The position numbers and the translations under genes were made by a program. Source: Amycolatopsis keratiniphila subsp. keratiniphila (lineage in GTDB: Bacteria; Actinomycetota; Actinomycetes; Mycobacteriales; Pseudonocardiaceae). From it: 64,000 bases of DNA. Of this stretch, positions 9,375 through 18,390 are shown piece by piece. Each line of letters begins with the position of its first letter. Position 1 is the stretch's first letter. The notes under the pieces are model-generated. The model was not told the DNA's origin. It worked only from the letters and a program-made list of their open reading frames with translations, and made no database searches. The stretch lies in the NCBI RefSeq assembly GCF_001620365.2, contig NZ_LQMT02000018.1, positions 2,396 to 66,395 on the forward strand. The letters run 5' to 3'.

Positions 9375-9402
9375 GATCGTATGGTCAGTGCCCCATACGA
9401 TC
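9375..9402. promoter_or_regulatory. Inverted repeat in the divergent promoter region
   Basis: Perfect 10-bp arms GATCGTATGG / CCATACGATC separated by 8 nt lie between the divergent binding-protein and sensor genes. It could be an operator serving both. No specific regulator is implied by the sequence. Confidence 0.5.
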
Positions 9403-9530
9403 GCCTGCGGGAGACGCCGGATGGCGCGGCTTTCGATCGTTCTCGAACCTTGTTACTCTACAGTAGGTTCGGGCTCTCGTCCCCGATGTCAGCCATGGGA
9501 AAGGGTCCCGTGGTGGGAAAAGGAAACCAG

Positions 9531-12206
9531 GTGGCCCGTCGCGACAAGCGTCCCCGTGGGGGCGACGCGGCGGAACGGCATCCCCGTGTCGGCGGCCGCT
9601 GGCGGCTGCGGAACTGGCACCTGCGTACCAAACTCTTCGTGGTACTCCTGATTCCCGCGCTCGCGGTGGTCGCCCTCGTCGGGCTCCGGGTCAACTCGGA
9701 TCTGCGGGACGCGCGGCAGCTGGCCGAATTCGCCACCCGCGGCCGGGTCGACAGCACCGTCGCCGAAGCGGTGCATCAGCTTCAGCGCGAACGCGACCTC
9801 ACCGTCCGGTTCGTCGCGGGCGATCGCAAGGGCGATCTTTCCGAATTGACCGAACAGCGCAAACGTGCCGACGAAGCCATCGGCACGTTCGACCGCACAC
9901 TCGGCGAGAGCAAGAGCAGGCTCGGCGACAAGGCCGCGACGAGCCTGCAGCAGACCAGCGACCGCCTGCGCGTGCTGACCGGGCTGCGCTTTTCCGCGGA
10001 ACACTCCGCTTTCCCCGCCGACGCGGTACTGCGGTCCTACAGCGAGCTGATCTCCGGCCTGCTCGACATCAGCGACGCCACCGCGGCCGACGTCTCCGAC
10101 CCGGATCTGGGGAAGCTCCGCCTCGCGGGCAACGCGCTCGCCCGGGTCAAGGACCAGATGTCGGTCAAACGCGCGATCATGGCGGCCGCGCTCGCGCAGG
10201 GCGGGCTCAACCGGGACCGGACCCGCGCGCTGCTCGGCGCGGAGGCCGAACTCGCCGCCGCCCGCAGCGACTACCGCACCTTCGCGACGCCCGAACAGCA
10301 GCGTATGTACGACGACACGGTCATCGGTCTGATCGTCGACATCGGCAACGACATGGTGGAATCGGCGCTCATCCGCGCCGAGAACGACCAGGGGCTGGCC
10401 GGGCTGGACCCGAACCAGTGGGACACCTCGGCCACGTACACGGTCAATCTGGCCCATCAGGTGCAGCAGGCGCTGCTCGTCCAGCTCCAGGAACGCACCG
10501 ACGCCCTCGCGGCGCGCGCGAGGACTTCCGCGATCTGGGACGGCGGCATCGTGCTCGCCGTGCTGCTCGTCGCAGGCGTGCTTTCAGTGATCATCGCGCG
10601 GTCACTGCTGCGGCCGTTGCGGATCCTGCGCCGCAGTGCGCTCCAGGTCGCCGAGCACCAGCTCCCGGCGGCCGTCGAAGGCCTGCTGAGCGATCCCGAA
10701 CCGCAGCCGGAGAACCTGCGGCGGCGGCTGGCCGTCGCGCCGGTCCCGGTGTTCAGCCGCGAGGAACTCGGCCAGGTGGCGAGGGCGTTCGACGCGGTGC
10801 ACGGCGAGGCCGTCCGGCTCGCGGGCGAACAGGCCATGCTGCGGGAGAACATCAACGCGATGTTCGTGAACCTGTCGCAGCGGAGCCAGGATCTCGTCGA
10901 GCGGCAGCTGTCCGTATTGGACCGCATGGAGGCCGACGAACAGGATCCCGACACCCTCGCCGGTCTCTTCGAGCTCGACCACCTCGCCACCCGGATGCGC
11001 CGCAACAGCGAGAACCTGCTGGTGCTCTCCGGAACCGACGTCGTCCGTGAAGACGGCGGCGCCGTGGTCGCCGACGAGATCATCGGCGCCGCGCTGTCGG
11101 AAGTGGAGCACTACCAGCGGATCGAACTCGGTGCGGCGCCACGGATCGCGGTGCGCGGCGAGGCCGTCAACGACCTCGTGCACGTGGTGTCCGAGCTGCT
11201 GGAGAACGCGACCCGCTATTCGGATCAGAGCACGATGGTGCAGGTCGAGGGGCACGAGACCGACCGCGGCGAATGGCAGATCGAGATCACCGACCACGGC
11301 GCCGGCATGCCGCAGGCGGAGATCGACCGGACCAACACGCGGCTGGCGAACCCGCCGGAGGTCGACGTCGAGGTCTCCCGGCGGATGGGCCTGTTCGTGG
11401 TCGCGACGCTGGCCGTCCGGCACCACATCGACGTCCGCCTGCGGTCCGCCGACGGCGGCGGGATCACCGCGGTGGTCGTCGTGCCCGCCGAGCTCATCGT
11501 CGAAGCGCCGCGGCCGGCCCCGCTGCCGGAACCCCCGCCCGTCACCGTCGTCGTGCCGGAGCCGGAACCCGAACCGCCGCTGGAAGTCCCGCCGCTGCCC
11601 GAACCCCAGGAGAGCGCGGACGAATCGCGGTTCGCGCCCGTGCTGGACCCCGGGCCGCTGCGGCGCGCCCCGGTCGTCGAACGCGAGACCCCGCCGGAGT
11701 GGCCGTCTTCGGACGACGACGCCGTCAACCATCTCGAACTGGACTCGCCGACCGAGCGGATGCCCAAGTACCAGAGCGTGCTTTCGCAGTGGTTCGACCA
11801 CGGAGGCCCGCGCGAAGGACCTTCGCCCGCCGAGCCCGGCCCGCCCTCGCTGCCGTCGTTCGAACCGGTGAAGAACGCCGTGCCCGAGGAACCCGCGCAG
11901 GATCCGGACGAGCCGACCGAGCCGACGCTGAAGCCGCTGGAGCCCAAGGAAAAGGCGCCGGAGCCCGAGCCCGCTTGGCCGACGCCCGCCGAGCTGGAAC
12001 AGGAGGACGGGGCGGAGGAGACCTGGCCGGTGCTGCCCGCCGTCGTCCCCGAGGCCCGATCGCAGGACGACAGGCCGGAGAAACCGCGGGGGGAGAGGCC
12101 GATACTCTCACTTTCCCCCGAAGCGGTCCGCGAACGGATGACCAGCCTGCAAGGCGGTTTCCGGCGCGGTCGTCACGCCAGGGGTGACGACAACCCCTCG
12201 GCTTGA
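9531..12206 (+). CDS. CvnA-like sensor ATPase with probable nitrate/nitrite-sensing region (orphan)
   Basis: About 891 residues. A membrane helix (LRTKLFVVLLIPALAVVALV) precedes an extracytoplasmic helical region resembling the NIT ligand-sensing domain. A second helix (about 345-370) leads to a linker with LDHLATRMRRN and a HATPase_c domain (ENATRYSD, DHGAGM). A long acidic, proline-rich tail follows. Two tail motifs, YQSVLSQWF and LQGGFRRGRHA, are shared with the paralogue at 20025. No roadblock, DUF742 or GTPase partners follow, unlike a standard conservon. GTG 9531 follows AAAAGGAAA; ATG 9495 is possible. Confidence 0.82.
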   Translation: MARRDKRPRGGDAAERHPRVGGRWRLRNWHLRTKLFVVLLIPALAVVALVGLRVNSDLRDARQLAEFATRGRVDSTVAEAVHQLQRERDLTVRFVAGDRKGDLSELTEQRKRADEAIGTFDRTLGESKSRLGDKAATSLQQTSDRLRVLTGLRFSAEHSAFPADAVLRSYSELISGLLDISDATAADVSDPDLGKLRLAGNALARVKDQMSVKRAIMAAALAQGGLNRDRTRALLGAEAELAAARSDYRTFATPEQQRMYDDTVIGLIVDIGNDMVESALIRAENDQGLAGLDPNQWDTSATYTVNLAHQVQQALLVQLQERTDALAARARTSAIWDGGIVLAVLLVAGVLSVIIARSLLRPLRILRRSALQVAEHQLPAAVEGLLSDPEPQPENLRRRLAVAPVPVFSREELGQVARAFDAVHGEAVRLAGEQAMLRENINAMFVNLSQRSQDLVERQLSVLDRMEADEQDPDTLAGLFELDHLATRMRRNSENLLVLSGTDVVREDGGAVVADEIIGAALSEVEHYQRIELGAAPRIAVRGEAVNDLVHVVSELLENATRYSDQSTMVQVEGHETDRGEWQIEITDHGAGMPQAEIDRTNTRLANPPEVDVEVSRRMGLFVVATLAVRHHIDVRLRSADGGGITAVVVVPAELIVEAPRPAPLPEPPPVTVVVPEPEPEPPLEVPPLPEPQESADESRFAPVLDPGPLRRAPVVERETPPEWPSSDDDAVNHLELDSPTERMPKYQSVLSQWFDHGGPREGPSPAEPGPPSLPSFEPVKNAVPEEPAQDPDEPTEPTLKPLEPKEKAPEPEPAWPTPAELEQEDGAEETWPVLPAVVPEARSQDDRPEKPRGERPILSLSPEAVRERMTSLQGGFRRGRHARGDDNPSA

Positions 12207-12222
12207 GCGAATTGGAAGGTCC

Positions 12223-12900
12223 ATGAGCCCGAAAACCGGCCTGCTGGAAGTGATCGCGCTGACCGCGGTGGACGCGGAGCGCGCACAGGAGGGCGGGGCC
12301 GATCGCCTCGAACTGGTCAGCGACATGGCCAGCGACGGTCTCACGCCGTCGGTCGGGACGCTGCGCGACGTACTCGCCGCCACCGATCTCCCGGTGCGGG
12401 TGATGCTGCGCGACAACATGTCCTTCGCCGCCGGCGACCTCGACGGGCTGCGCGCGGACGCCGGGCGCCTGATCGACGCGGGCGCGCGCGAGTTCGTCTT
12501 CGGTTTCCTCGACCTGGAAAGCGAAGTCGACGTGGACGCCTGCGAGACACTGGTCAAGGAACTAGACGGGCTGCCGTGGACGTTCCACCGCGCCATCGAC
12601 CGCGCGCGGGATCCGTTGCGCGCCTACGACCAGCTGACCGCGCTCGGCTGCGACACGGTGCTCGCGGCCGGGCATCCGCACGGGGTGGCGCACGGGCTTT
12701 CGGTCCTGCAGCGGCTCGCCCGGCGCGAGGACGGGCCGCGGCTGCTCGTCGGCGGTGGCCTGCGGGCACAGCAGGTGCACCTGCTGCGGGCGGGCGGCGT
12801 CGGCGCGTTCCACGTCGGCAGCGCGGTCCGGCCGGGTGGCTGGGAGTCCGATGTGGACGTCGCCGCCGTGCGCGAGTGGGCGGCGCTGGTCAAGGAGTAG
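12223..12900 (+). CDS. cutC: CutC family protein (copper homeostasis)
   Basis: 225 residues with the CutC TIM-barrel signature: LEVIALTAVDAERAQEGGADRLEL near the N-terminus, TFHRAIDRARD in the middle and VGGGLRAQQV near the end. The family is linked to copper tolerance in bacteria, though the biochemical role is unsettled. ATG 12223 has GGAAGG just before it. It follows the orphan sensor gene by 16 bp and may share its transcript. Confidence 0.85.
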   Translation: MSPKTGLLEVIALTAVDAERAQEGGADRLELVSDMASDGLTPSVGTLRDVLAATDLPVRVMLRDNMSFAAGDLDGLRADAGRLIDAGAREFVFGFLDLESEVDVDACETLVKELDGLPWTFHRAIDRARDPLRAYDQLTALGCDTVLAAGHPHGVAHGLSVLQRLARREDGPRLLVGGGLRAQQVHLLRAGGVGAFHVGSAVRPGGWESDVDVAAVREWAALVKE

Positions 12901-12977
12901 GCCGGACGCGCCGGGTCAGGTCCAGACCACACACGGTGATACGAGGTTGCATCTTCAACTATCGGGTACCGACCAGA

Positions 12978-12983
12978 TAGCGT
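12978..12983 (+). promoter_or_regulatory. -10 hexamer TAGCGT, leaderless mdlC-like gene
   Basis: TAGCGT ends 6 nt before ATG 12990 and there is no ribosome-binding site. TTCAAC at 12954-12959 could be the -35 with an 18-nt spacer. Confidence 0.5.
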
Positions 12984-12989
12984 GTGGCC

Positions 12990-14573
12990 ATGGCTACCCG
13001 CACCGTACGTGACGCGACCAGGGAACTGCTGCGCGATCTGGGCCTGACCACCGTTTTCGGCAATCCCGGGACGACCGAGATCGCCTTTCTCACGGAGTGG
13101 CCCGACGACTTCACCTACGTGCTCGCGCTCCACGAGGCGTCCGTCGTCGCGATGGCCGACGGGTACGCCCGCGCGAGCAGGCGCGCGGCGCTCGTGAACC
13201 TGCATTCCGCGGGCGGGGTCGGGCATGCGCTCGGGCACATCTTCACCGCGTACCGCAACAACGCCCCGCTGATCATCCTCGCCGGCCAGCAGACCAGGTC
13301 GTTGCTGCCGGACGATCCCTTCCTCGGTGCCGTCGAGGCGGCGAACTTCCCCAAGCCGTACGTGAAGTGGAGCTGCGAGCCCGCCAGGGCGGAGGACGTC
13401 CCGGCGGCGCTGGCGCGGGCGTATCACGTCGCGACGCAGGCGCCCATGGGTCCGGTGTTCGTCTCGGTGCCCGTGGACGACTGGGACGTCGAGACCACGA
13501 AGCCGATCGTGTCCCGGCCGCAGATCCGCGGTTTCGCGCCCGATCCGTCCGCTTTGGACGAATTGGTGTCGGCGCTGGACGCCGCCGAGCGCCCGGCGAT
13601 CGTGGTCGGCCCCGGTATCGACGGTGAAGGCGCCGTGCCGGACGTCGTCGAGCTGGCCGAGAAGGTCGGCGCCGGGGTCTGGGCGCCGCCGATGGGGGCG
13701 CGCTGCTCCTTCCCCGAGGACCACCCGCAGTTCTTCGGATTCCTTCAGCCGGAACGGAAAATGCTCGCGAGCGCGCTGACCGACCACGATCTCGTGGTCG
13801 TCATCGGGGCCCCGGCGTTCACCTACCACGTGTACCGCGGCGAGTCGGAAACCGCGCTGCCGCCGCTGTTCCTGGTCAGCGACGACGAGCAGATCCTGGC
13901 CAGGGCGGCGGAAGGCACCGGCATCCGCGCGACGCCGAAGCTCGCGATCCGCGCCCTGCTGGACCGCGCCGCGCCGCGGGAAGCGCCGAAACCCCGCACC
14001 AGGCTGGAAAAGCCCGCCGCGGTCACGCCGATCACACCGGCCTTCGCCTACTCCGTGATCTCGGAAGTCCTCCCGGACGACGCGATCGTCGTCGAAGAGA
14101 CCCCGAGCCACCGCAACGACCTGCACGACCACCTGCCGATCAAGTCCACCGACACCGGTTTCCTCACCGTCGCCAGCGGGACCCTCGGCTACGGTCTCCC
14201 GGCCGCCGTCGGCGCCGCGCTGGCCCGCCCGGACCGCAAGGTGGTCGCGATCCTCGGCGACGGGTCGAGCATGTACTGCGTCCAGGCACTGTGGACGGCG
14301 GCGCAGCACAACCTGCCGGTGACGTTCGTGATCTTCGACAACTCGCAGTACGCCGCCGTGCGGATCCTCGGCGAGGCCGCGGGCGGCGAGAAGGTGCCGG
14401 GCGTCGACCTCGGCGGCATCGATTTCCCCGCCCTGGCGAAGAGCCTGGGGCTGAACACGTCGGTCGTCGAGCAGGCCGAAGACCTCAAGCCGACGCTGGA
14501 GGCCGCGCTGCCGGACGAGCGGCCGCATCTGGTGCACGTCCGCATCGACGCGAACCCGCGCACGCTGTACTGA
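12990..14573 (+). CDS. mdlC: Thiamine-diphosphate enzyme, benzoylformate decarboxylase-like
   Basis: 527 residues with the three-domain ThDP fold. The ThDP-Mg motif is GDGSSMYC...FDN; the cofactor-activating glutamate is in LALHEAS. Two histidines match those of benzoylformate decarboxylase: NLHSAGG (His70 equivalent) and GAPAFTYH (His281 equivalent). The residue equivalent to Ser26 is Thr in GNPGTTE, a difference from the Pseudomonas enzyme. It would decarboxylate an aryl 2-oxo acid, but no mandelate pathway genes are nearby. Transcription looks leaderless from ATG 12990. Confidence 0.78.
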   Translation: MATRTVRDATRELLRDLGLTTVFGNPGTTEIAFLTEWPDDFTYVLALHEASVVAMADGYARASRRAALVNLHSAGGVGHALGHIFTAYRNNAPLIILAGQQTRSLLPDDPFLGAVEAANFPKPYVKWSCEPARAEDVPAALARAYHVATQAPMGPVFVSVPVDDWDVETTKPIVSRPQIRGFAPDPSALDELVSALDAAERPAIVVGPGIDGEGAVPDVVELAEKVGAGVWAPPMGARCSFPEDHPQFFGFLQPERKMLASALTDHDLVVVIGAPAFTYHVYRGESETALPPLFLVSDDEQILARAAEGTGIRATPKLAIRALLDRAAPREAPKPRTRLEKPAAVTPITPAFAYSVISEVLPDDAIVVEETPSHRNDLHDHLPIKSTDTGFLTVASGTLGYGLPAAVGAALARPDRKVVAILGDGSSMYCVQALWTAAQHNLPVTFVIFDNSQYAAVRILGEAAGGEKVPGVDLGGIDFPALAKSLGLNTSVVEQAEDLKPTLEAALPDERPHLVHVRIDANPRTLY

Positions 14574-14582
14574 GCCGCACAC

Positions 14583-14635
14583 GCAATGAACGGTCCGTTC
14601 CTTGCAAAATTTGCAAGGAACGGACCGTTCATTGC
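14583..14635. repeat. Perfect 53-bp palindrome (family A), bidirectional terminator candidate
   Basis: Two 26-bp arms (GCAATGAACGGTCCGTTCC...) meet at a single central A (14609). It lies between convergent genes, 10 bp after one stop codon and 6 bp before the other. Each arm contains its own dyad GAACGGTCCGTTC. It matches the element at 49628-49684 and the half element at 1-25. Confidence 0.9.
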
Positions 14636-14640
14636 ACGCG

Positions 14641-15510
14641 TCAGGAGCTCTTGGCGCGCACCTCGGCTTCGGCGTCGGCGGCCGCTTCCTGCTGCGCCAG
14701 CTCGTACTCGGCCGCGTCCGAAGCGGCGGCGGCCGCTTCCGGGGCGCCACCGTGCAGCAGCCGCGCGACCTCACCGCGCAGCGTCACGAACTCGGCGGAC
14801 TCGCGCGTGGTGATCTGGTCCCGCTCCGCGGGCAGCCCGACCGGCAGGTCCGCGACGATCTTCGCGGGCGACTTCGACAGCACCAGCACGCGGTCCGACA
14901 GGTAGACGCTCTCGTCGATGTCGTGCGTGACGACGAGGACCGTGCTCCCGTTCTCGCGCTGCACGCGCCGCGTCAGGTCTTCGAGTTCGAACCGCGTCTG
15001 CGCGTCGACCGACGCGAACGGCTCGTCCATCAGCAGCAGGGCGGGACGGCTGGCCAGCGCCCGCGCGATCGACACGCGCTGCTGCATACCGCCCGAAAGC
15101 TGCCACGGGAACTTCGAGCCGACCCCGGACAGGCCGACCGACTCCAGTGCCTCCTGCGCCCGCGTCCGGCGCTCCGTGCGGCTCAAATTGCGCCACCGCA
15201 AGGGGAACTCGACGTTCTTCGCGACCGAGAGCCACGGGAACAGCGAGCGGCTGTAGTCCTGGAACACGACGGCCAGATCCTCCGGCACGCCGGAGACGTC
15301 GTCGCCGTGCAGGCTGACGCGGCCGGAAGTCGGCTTGATCAGGCCGGCGATGCAGCGCAGGAGCGTGGACTTGCCGCAGCCCGACGGGCCGACGATGCTC
15401 GCGAGCTGTCCCGCCTCGACGGTGAACGACAGATCGTTGACCGCGATGTGCGCCTTTTCTCCCGCGCCGTACCGGTGGTTCAGCCCGGAGACTTCGAGCA
15501 TGGTTGACAT
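14641..15510 (-). CDS. ABC transporter ATPase, SsuB/TauB-like
   Basis: 289 residues: Walker A GPSGCGKST (about 43-51), Q-loop VFQDYSRSLFPW, signature LSGGMQQR, Walker B LLLMDEP and the switch histidine in VVTHDID. The FPWLSV wording is typical of the nitrate/taurine/sulfonate group. An alanine/glutamate-rich tail of about 40 residues is extra. It is the last gene of the operon 18158-14641 (binding protein, two permeases, ATPase) and powers that importer. Confidence 0.9.
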   Translation of the reverse strand: MSTMLEVSGLNHRYGAGEKAHIAVNDLSFTVEAGQLASIVGPSGCGKSTLLRCIAGLIKPTSGRVSLHGDDVSGVPEDLAVVFQDYSRSLFPWLSVAKNVEFPLRWRNLSRTERRTRAQEALESVGLSGVGSKFPWQLSGGMQQRVSIARALASRPALLLMDEPFASVDAQTRFELEDLTRRVQRENGSTVLVVTHDIDESVYLSDRVLVLSKSPAKIVADLPVGLPAERDQITTRESAEFVTLRGEVARLLHGGAPEAAAAASDAAEYELAQQEAAADAEAEVRAKSS

Positions 15511-15529
15511 CTTGCTGACCCTTCGAAAG

Positions 15530-16363
15530 CTAGATACGGCCGTTGCGGGTGGGCTGCCAGCGAAGCACTCTCTGCTCCACCGCGAGGAAGGCCGCGTTGA
15601 ACCCGAAGCCGAGCAGTCCGAGCAGGACCAGCCACGACCACATGAGCGGGAAGTCGAACGCCTGCTGGGCGTCCATCAGGGAGCGGCCGATGCCGTTGTA
15701 GGAGCCGACCAGCTCCGAGATCACCATCAGCAGCAGGGAAATGGACAGGCTCAGCCGCAGGCCCGCGAAGATCTTCGGCCCCGCGGCGGGCAGCACGATC
15801 GAGCGCACCCAGTACGACCGCGGCGTCCGGAACGACTTCGCGGTGTCGATCTTCACCTGGTCCACCGACCGGACGCCGTCCACGGTGTTGAGCAGCACCG
15901 GCCAGATCGCGCCGAAGATGATCGACCCGGTCTGCATACCCGGCCCGAGTCCGAAAAGGACGATGAACACCGGGATCAGCGCGGGCGGCGGCACCGAGCG
16001 GAAGAACGCGAAAAGCGGCCCGACGTAGTCCATCCCGTGCTTGGACCGTCCCAAGAGGACACCCAGCGCGACACCGAACGCACCGGCCAGCAGCCAGCCG
16101 CCGAGCGTCCGGCCGAGGCTCGGGAGGACGTTGTCGAACACCGTGTCGGTCAGGAAGAGTTGAGAGGCCGGGCCGGTGAACCACAGCTTCACCGAGGCGC
16201 TCAGGATCTCGGTCGGCGGCGGGAAGAACGGGCTTTCCGCGAGCCGGGTCGCGAGCTCCCAGATCCCCAGCAGGGCGAAGAAGAGCAGCCAGTTGCGGAC
16301 GAGGATGCCGATACCCCGGCCCACGCGCCTGCCGACGCGGCTGGTCAGCGTGAGGGTCGTCAC
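15530..16363 (-). CDS. ABC transporter permease, SsuC-like (second)
   Basis: 277 residues with about six membrane helices and the permease loop (KSFRTPRSYWVRSIVLPAAGP, an EAA-type motif). GTG 16363 follows GGGAGG and overlaps the stop codon of the preceding permease by 4 bp (GTGA), so the two are probably translationally coupled. Paired with the permease at 16360-17130 it would form a heterodimeric channel. Confidence 0.9.
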   Translation of the reverse strand: MTTLTLTSRVGRRVGRGIGILVRNWLLFFALLGIWELATRLAESPFFPPPTEILSASVKLWFTGPASQLFLTDTVFDNVLPSLGRTLGGWLLAGAFGVALGVLLGRSKHGMDYVGPLFAFFRSVPPPALIPVFIVLFGLGPGMQTGSIIFGAIWPVLLNTVDGVRSVDQVKIDTAKSFRTPRSYWVRSIVLPAAGPKIFAGLRLSLSISLLLMVISELVGSYNGIGRSLMDAQQAFDFPLMWSWLVLLGLLGFGFNAAFLAVEQRVLRWQPTRNGRI

Positions 16364-17130
16364 GAGACCGCCTCCCGGTCGACCGTGCTCCAGCGGAACG
16401 CCCGCCTGCCGATCATCTCGAGCCCGCCGTTGATGAGGAAGCCGAGCGCGCCGACCACCACGGTGCCGGCGAGCACGAGGTCGAACCTGGTGGAGCCGGT
16501 GCTGGCCTGCATGATGAAGTTGCCGATGCCGAGTTTGGCTCCGGCGAGGAACTCGGTGCTGACCACCGCGATCAGCGCGATGTTGGCGGACAGCCGCACC
16601 CCGGTGAACACGAACGGCGCGGTATGCGGCAGCGCCACCGACGTCAGCGTCCGGAACTTGCTGGTACCGCAGGCCTTCGCGGTCTCCAGCAGCACGGGGT
16701 CGATCTCGCCGAGCGCGTAGATCGTGTTGAACATGATGGGCCACAACGAGGCGTACACGGCCAGCGTGATCTTCGCCTCGGGCCCGCCCCCGATCAGCAG
16801 GAGCACCAGCGGGATCAGCGCGACTGCGGGGATCGGCCGCAGGAACTCGATGACCACCGCGGTCGCCGTACGCAGGCCGGGGATGCTGCCCAGCAGCAGG
16901 CCGGCGGGCACCGCGATGGCGACCGCGATCAGCAGGGCGATCGCCCACGCGAGGAACGTGGCGATCAGGTCCCGGACGAACTGGGTCTCGCCGAACTGTT
17001 CGAAGATCGTCACGAGGACGACGGACGGCGGGGGGAGGAACTCTTTACGGACCAGGCCGGCCTGGACGGTCACTTCCCACACGAGGAAGAAACCGGCCAG
17101 ACCGGCAAGGGCACGGAGAAGTCGTGACAC
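16360..17130 (-). CDS. ABC transporter permease, SsuC-like (first)
   Basis: 256 residues, about six membrane helices, with the EAA-type loop AKACGTSKFRTLTSVALPHTAP. GTG 17130 is preceded by AAAGG and lies 8 bp after the stop of the binding-protein gene, so both belong to one operon. The partner permease gene overlaps its stop codon. Confidence 0.9.
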   Translation of the reverse strand: MSRLLRALAGLAGFFLVWEVTVQAGLVRKEFLPPPSVVLVTIFEQFGETQFVRDLIATFLAWAIALLIAVAIAVPAGLLLGSIPGLRTATAVVIEFLRPIPAVALIPLVLLLIGGGPEAKITLAVYASLWPIMFNTIYALGEIDPVLLETAKACGTSKFRTLTSVALPHTAPFVFTGVRLSANIALIAVVSTEFLAGAKLGIGNFIMQASTGSTRFDLVLAGTVVVGALGFLINGGLEMIGRRAFRWSTVDREAVS

Positions 17131-17138
17131 CTTTACCT

Positions 17139-18158
17139 TTATCCAGCTTGAGGGGCGAGCATCGGAGCGGCGTCGAGCTTGGCCCCGATCACTCCGGTCT
17201 GCAGCAGCAGATCCGGTACCCGCTGCAGGCGACGGGCGTCCAGAGTGGACCCGAACGTCGGCAGCGTGAGCAGTGAAGCGGTTTCCGCGTCGACCTTGGC
17301 GTACTTGACGATGAGGGGTTCGATCTTGGAGCGGTCGGCCGAGTCGCGCACGGCCTTGCCCAGTGCGCGCTGGAACGCGGCCAGCGTCTTGGGGTTCTTG
17401 TCCACGAAGGACCCGAGCGCGCCGAAGCCCGCCAGGGGGAAGTCCTGGGTGGCGCCGGTCGAGATGTCGACGACCGGGGTCGCGCCGACGACCTTCGAGG
17501 CCTGGGTCAGGAACGGCTCGGGCAGGTAACCGGCGTCGACCTGGCCTGAGGAGAGCGCCGCGGCGATGTTCGGCAGCGCCATCGGCACCCACTGGACCTT
17601 GCTGGTGTCGACGCCGTGGTCCTTCATCACCGAGACGGTGAGCAGGTGGGAGGCGGTGTTCTTGTCGGTGATCGCGATCTTCTTGCCCGCGAGGTCGTTG
17701 ATCGTCTTGACCGAGGAGGTCGGGACGGTGACGACCGCGTTGCTCTTGGGGCTGGCCGAGACGGAGTCGGCGACGAGGCGGATGTCGGCCGCGCCCTTGC
17801 TCTTCGCGACGAAGAACGGGAAGTAGGTGGAGAAGGCGATGTCGACCTCGCCACCGATCATCTTGGTCATCGCCTGCTGGCCGCTGGGCGCGTCGACCGC
17901 TTCGACCTCGAGACCTTCGGCCTTGAAGTAGCCGCCCTCCTGTGCCAGCCGCAGCGGCGCGAGGTCGACGACGGGCAGCAGGGCGACCTTGATCTTCGCC
18001 TTCTCAAGGCCGCCTTCGCCACCCGACGCCTTGGACGTGTCCTCGCCGCCGAGTGCGCCACAGGCGCCCAAGGTGGCCAGCATGAGCGCGCTCAGGGCGA
18101 CGCCGACGGCACCCCGTCCTCTGCGTGCACCGTTCCTGCTCATGGCGTTTCGAAACAA
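17139..18158 (-). CDS. SsuA/NMT1-like substrate-binding lipoprotein of the operon
   Basis: 339 residues with a lipobox (LGAC) after a long basic n-region, then a nitrate/sulfonate-type binding fold (LAPLRLAQEGGYFKAEGL). TTG 18158 is the better start because GAGGAG lies 7 nt upstream; ATG 18143 is internal and too far. Transcription probably begins near 18231. It closely resembles the next gene (18391-19422), with shared stretches such as VMKDHGVD and TGATQDFP, showing a tandem duplication. Substrate unknown; aliphatic sulfonates, taurine or thiamine precursors are possible. Confidence 0.87.
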   Translation of the reverse strand: MFRNAMSRNGARRGRGAVGVALSALMLATLGACGALGGEDTSKASGGEGGLEKAKIKVALLPVVDLAPLRLAQEGGYFKAEGLEVEAVDAPSGQQAMTKMIGGEVDIAFSTYFPFFVAKSKGAADIRLVADSVSASPKSNAVVTVPTSSVKTINDLAGKKIAITDKNTASHLLTVSVMKDHGVDTSKVQWVPMALPNIAAALSSGQVDAGYLPEPFLTQASKVVGATPVVDISTGATQDFPLAGFGALGSFVDKNPKTLAAFQRALGKAVRDSADRSKIEPLIVKYAKVDAETASLLTLPTFGSTLDARRLQRVPDLLLQTGVIGAKLDAAPMLAPQAG

Positions 18159-18237
18159 AGCCAGCTCCTCGGAAACAATGAATCACCGTTGGGTTTTTTC
18201 ATCCGTGTCGTGGCTTCATTCCGCCCGGCACGCGGTC

Positions 18238-18266
18238 ACCTTAGAGATTTGCCCACCTGCTCACAA
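18238..18266 (-). promoter_or_regulatory. Sigma-70-type promoter of the ABC operon
   Basis: On the minus strand TTGTGA (18261-18266) and TAAGGT (18238-18243) are 17 nt apart. The same -35, the preceding CACCCA and the first spacer bases recur upstream of the paralogous binding-protein gene (19510-19538), so the two promoters share ancestry or control. Confidence 0.75.
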
Positions 18267-18277
18267 TGGGTGTCGTG

Positions 18278-18325
18278 AGCGGGTGATCATTTTAGGCCAT
18301 TCGCCCGATCACCTGATCACCCGCT
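18278..18325. promoter_or_regulatory. 12-bp inverted repeat upstream of the ABC promoter
   Basis: Perfect arms AGCGGGTGATCA and TGATCACCCGCT flank 24 nt, about 12 bp upstream of the -35 box. GATCACC is repeated inside the spacer and a GATCACCC also occurs upstream of the second binding-protein gene (near 19571). It is a candidate operator or activator site. Confidence 0.55.
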
Positions 18326-18390
18326 TGGACATCATCACTTTCAGTGAGCAATTTCCGGGAAATGTGACTATTCGGAGTAGTGCCGCGTCG

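Noticed and set aside
9186..9530. In-frame N-terminal extension of the orphan sensor
   Set aside because: It would overlap the divergent binding-protein gene and the promoter region; the residues are arginine/serine-rich and unlike coding sequence.
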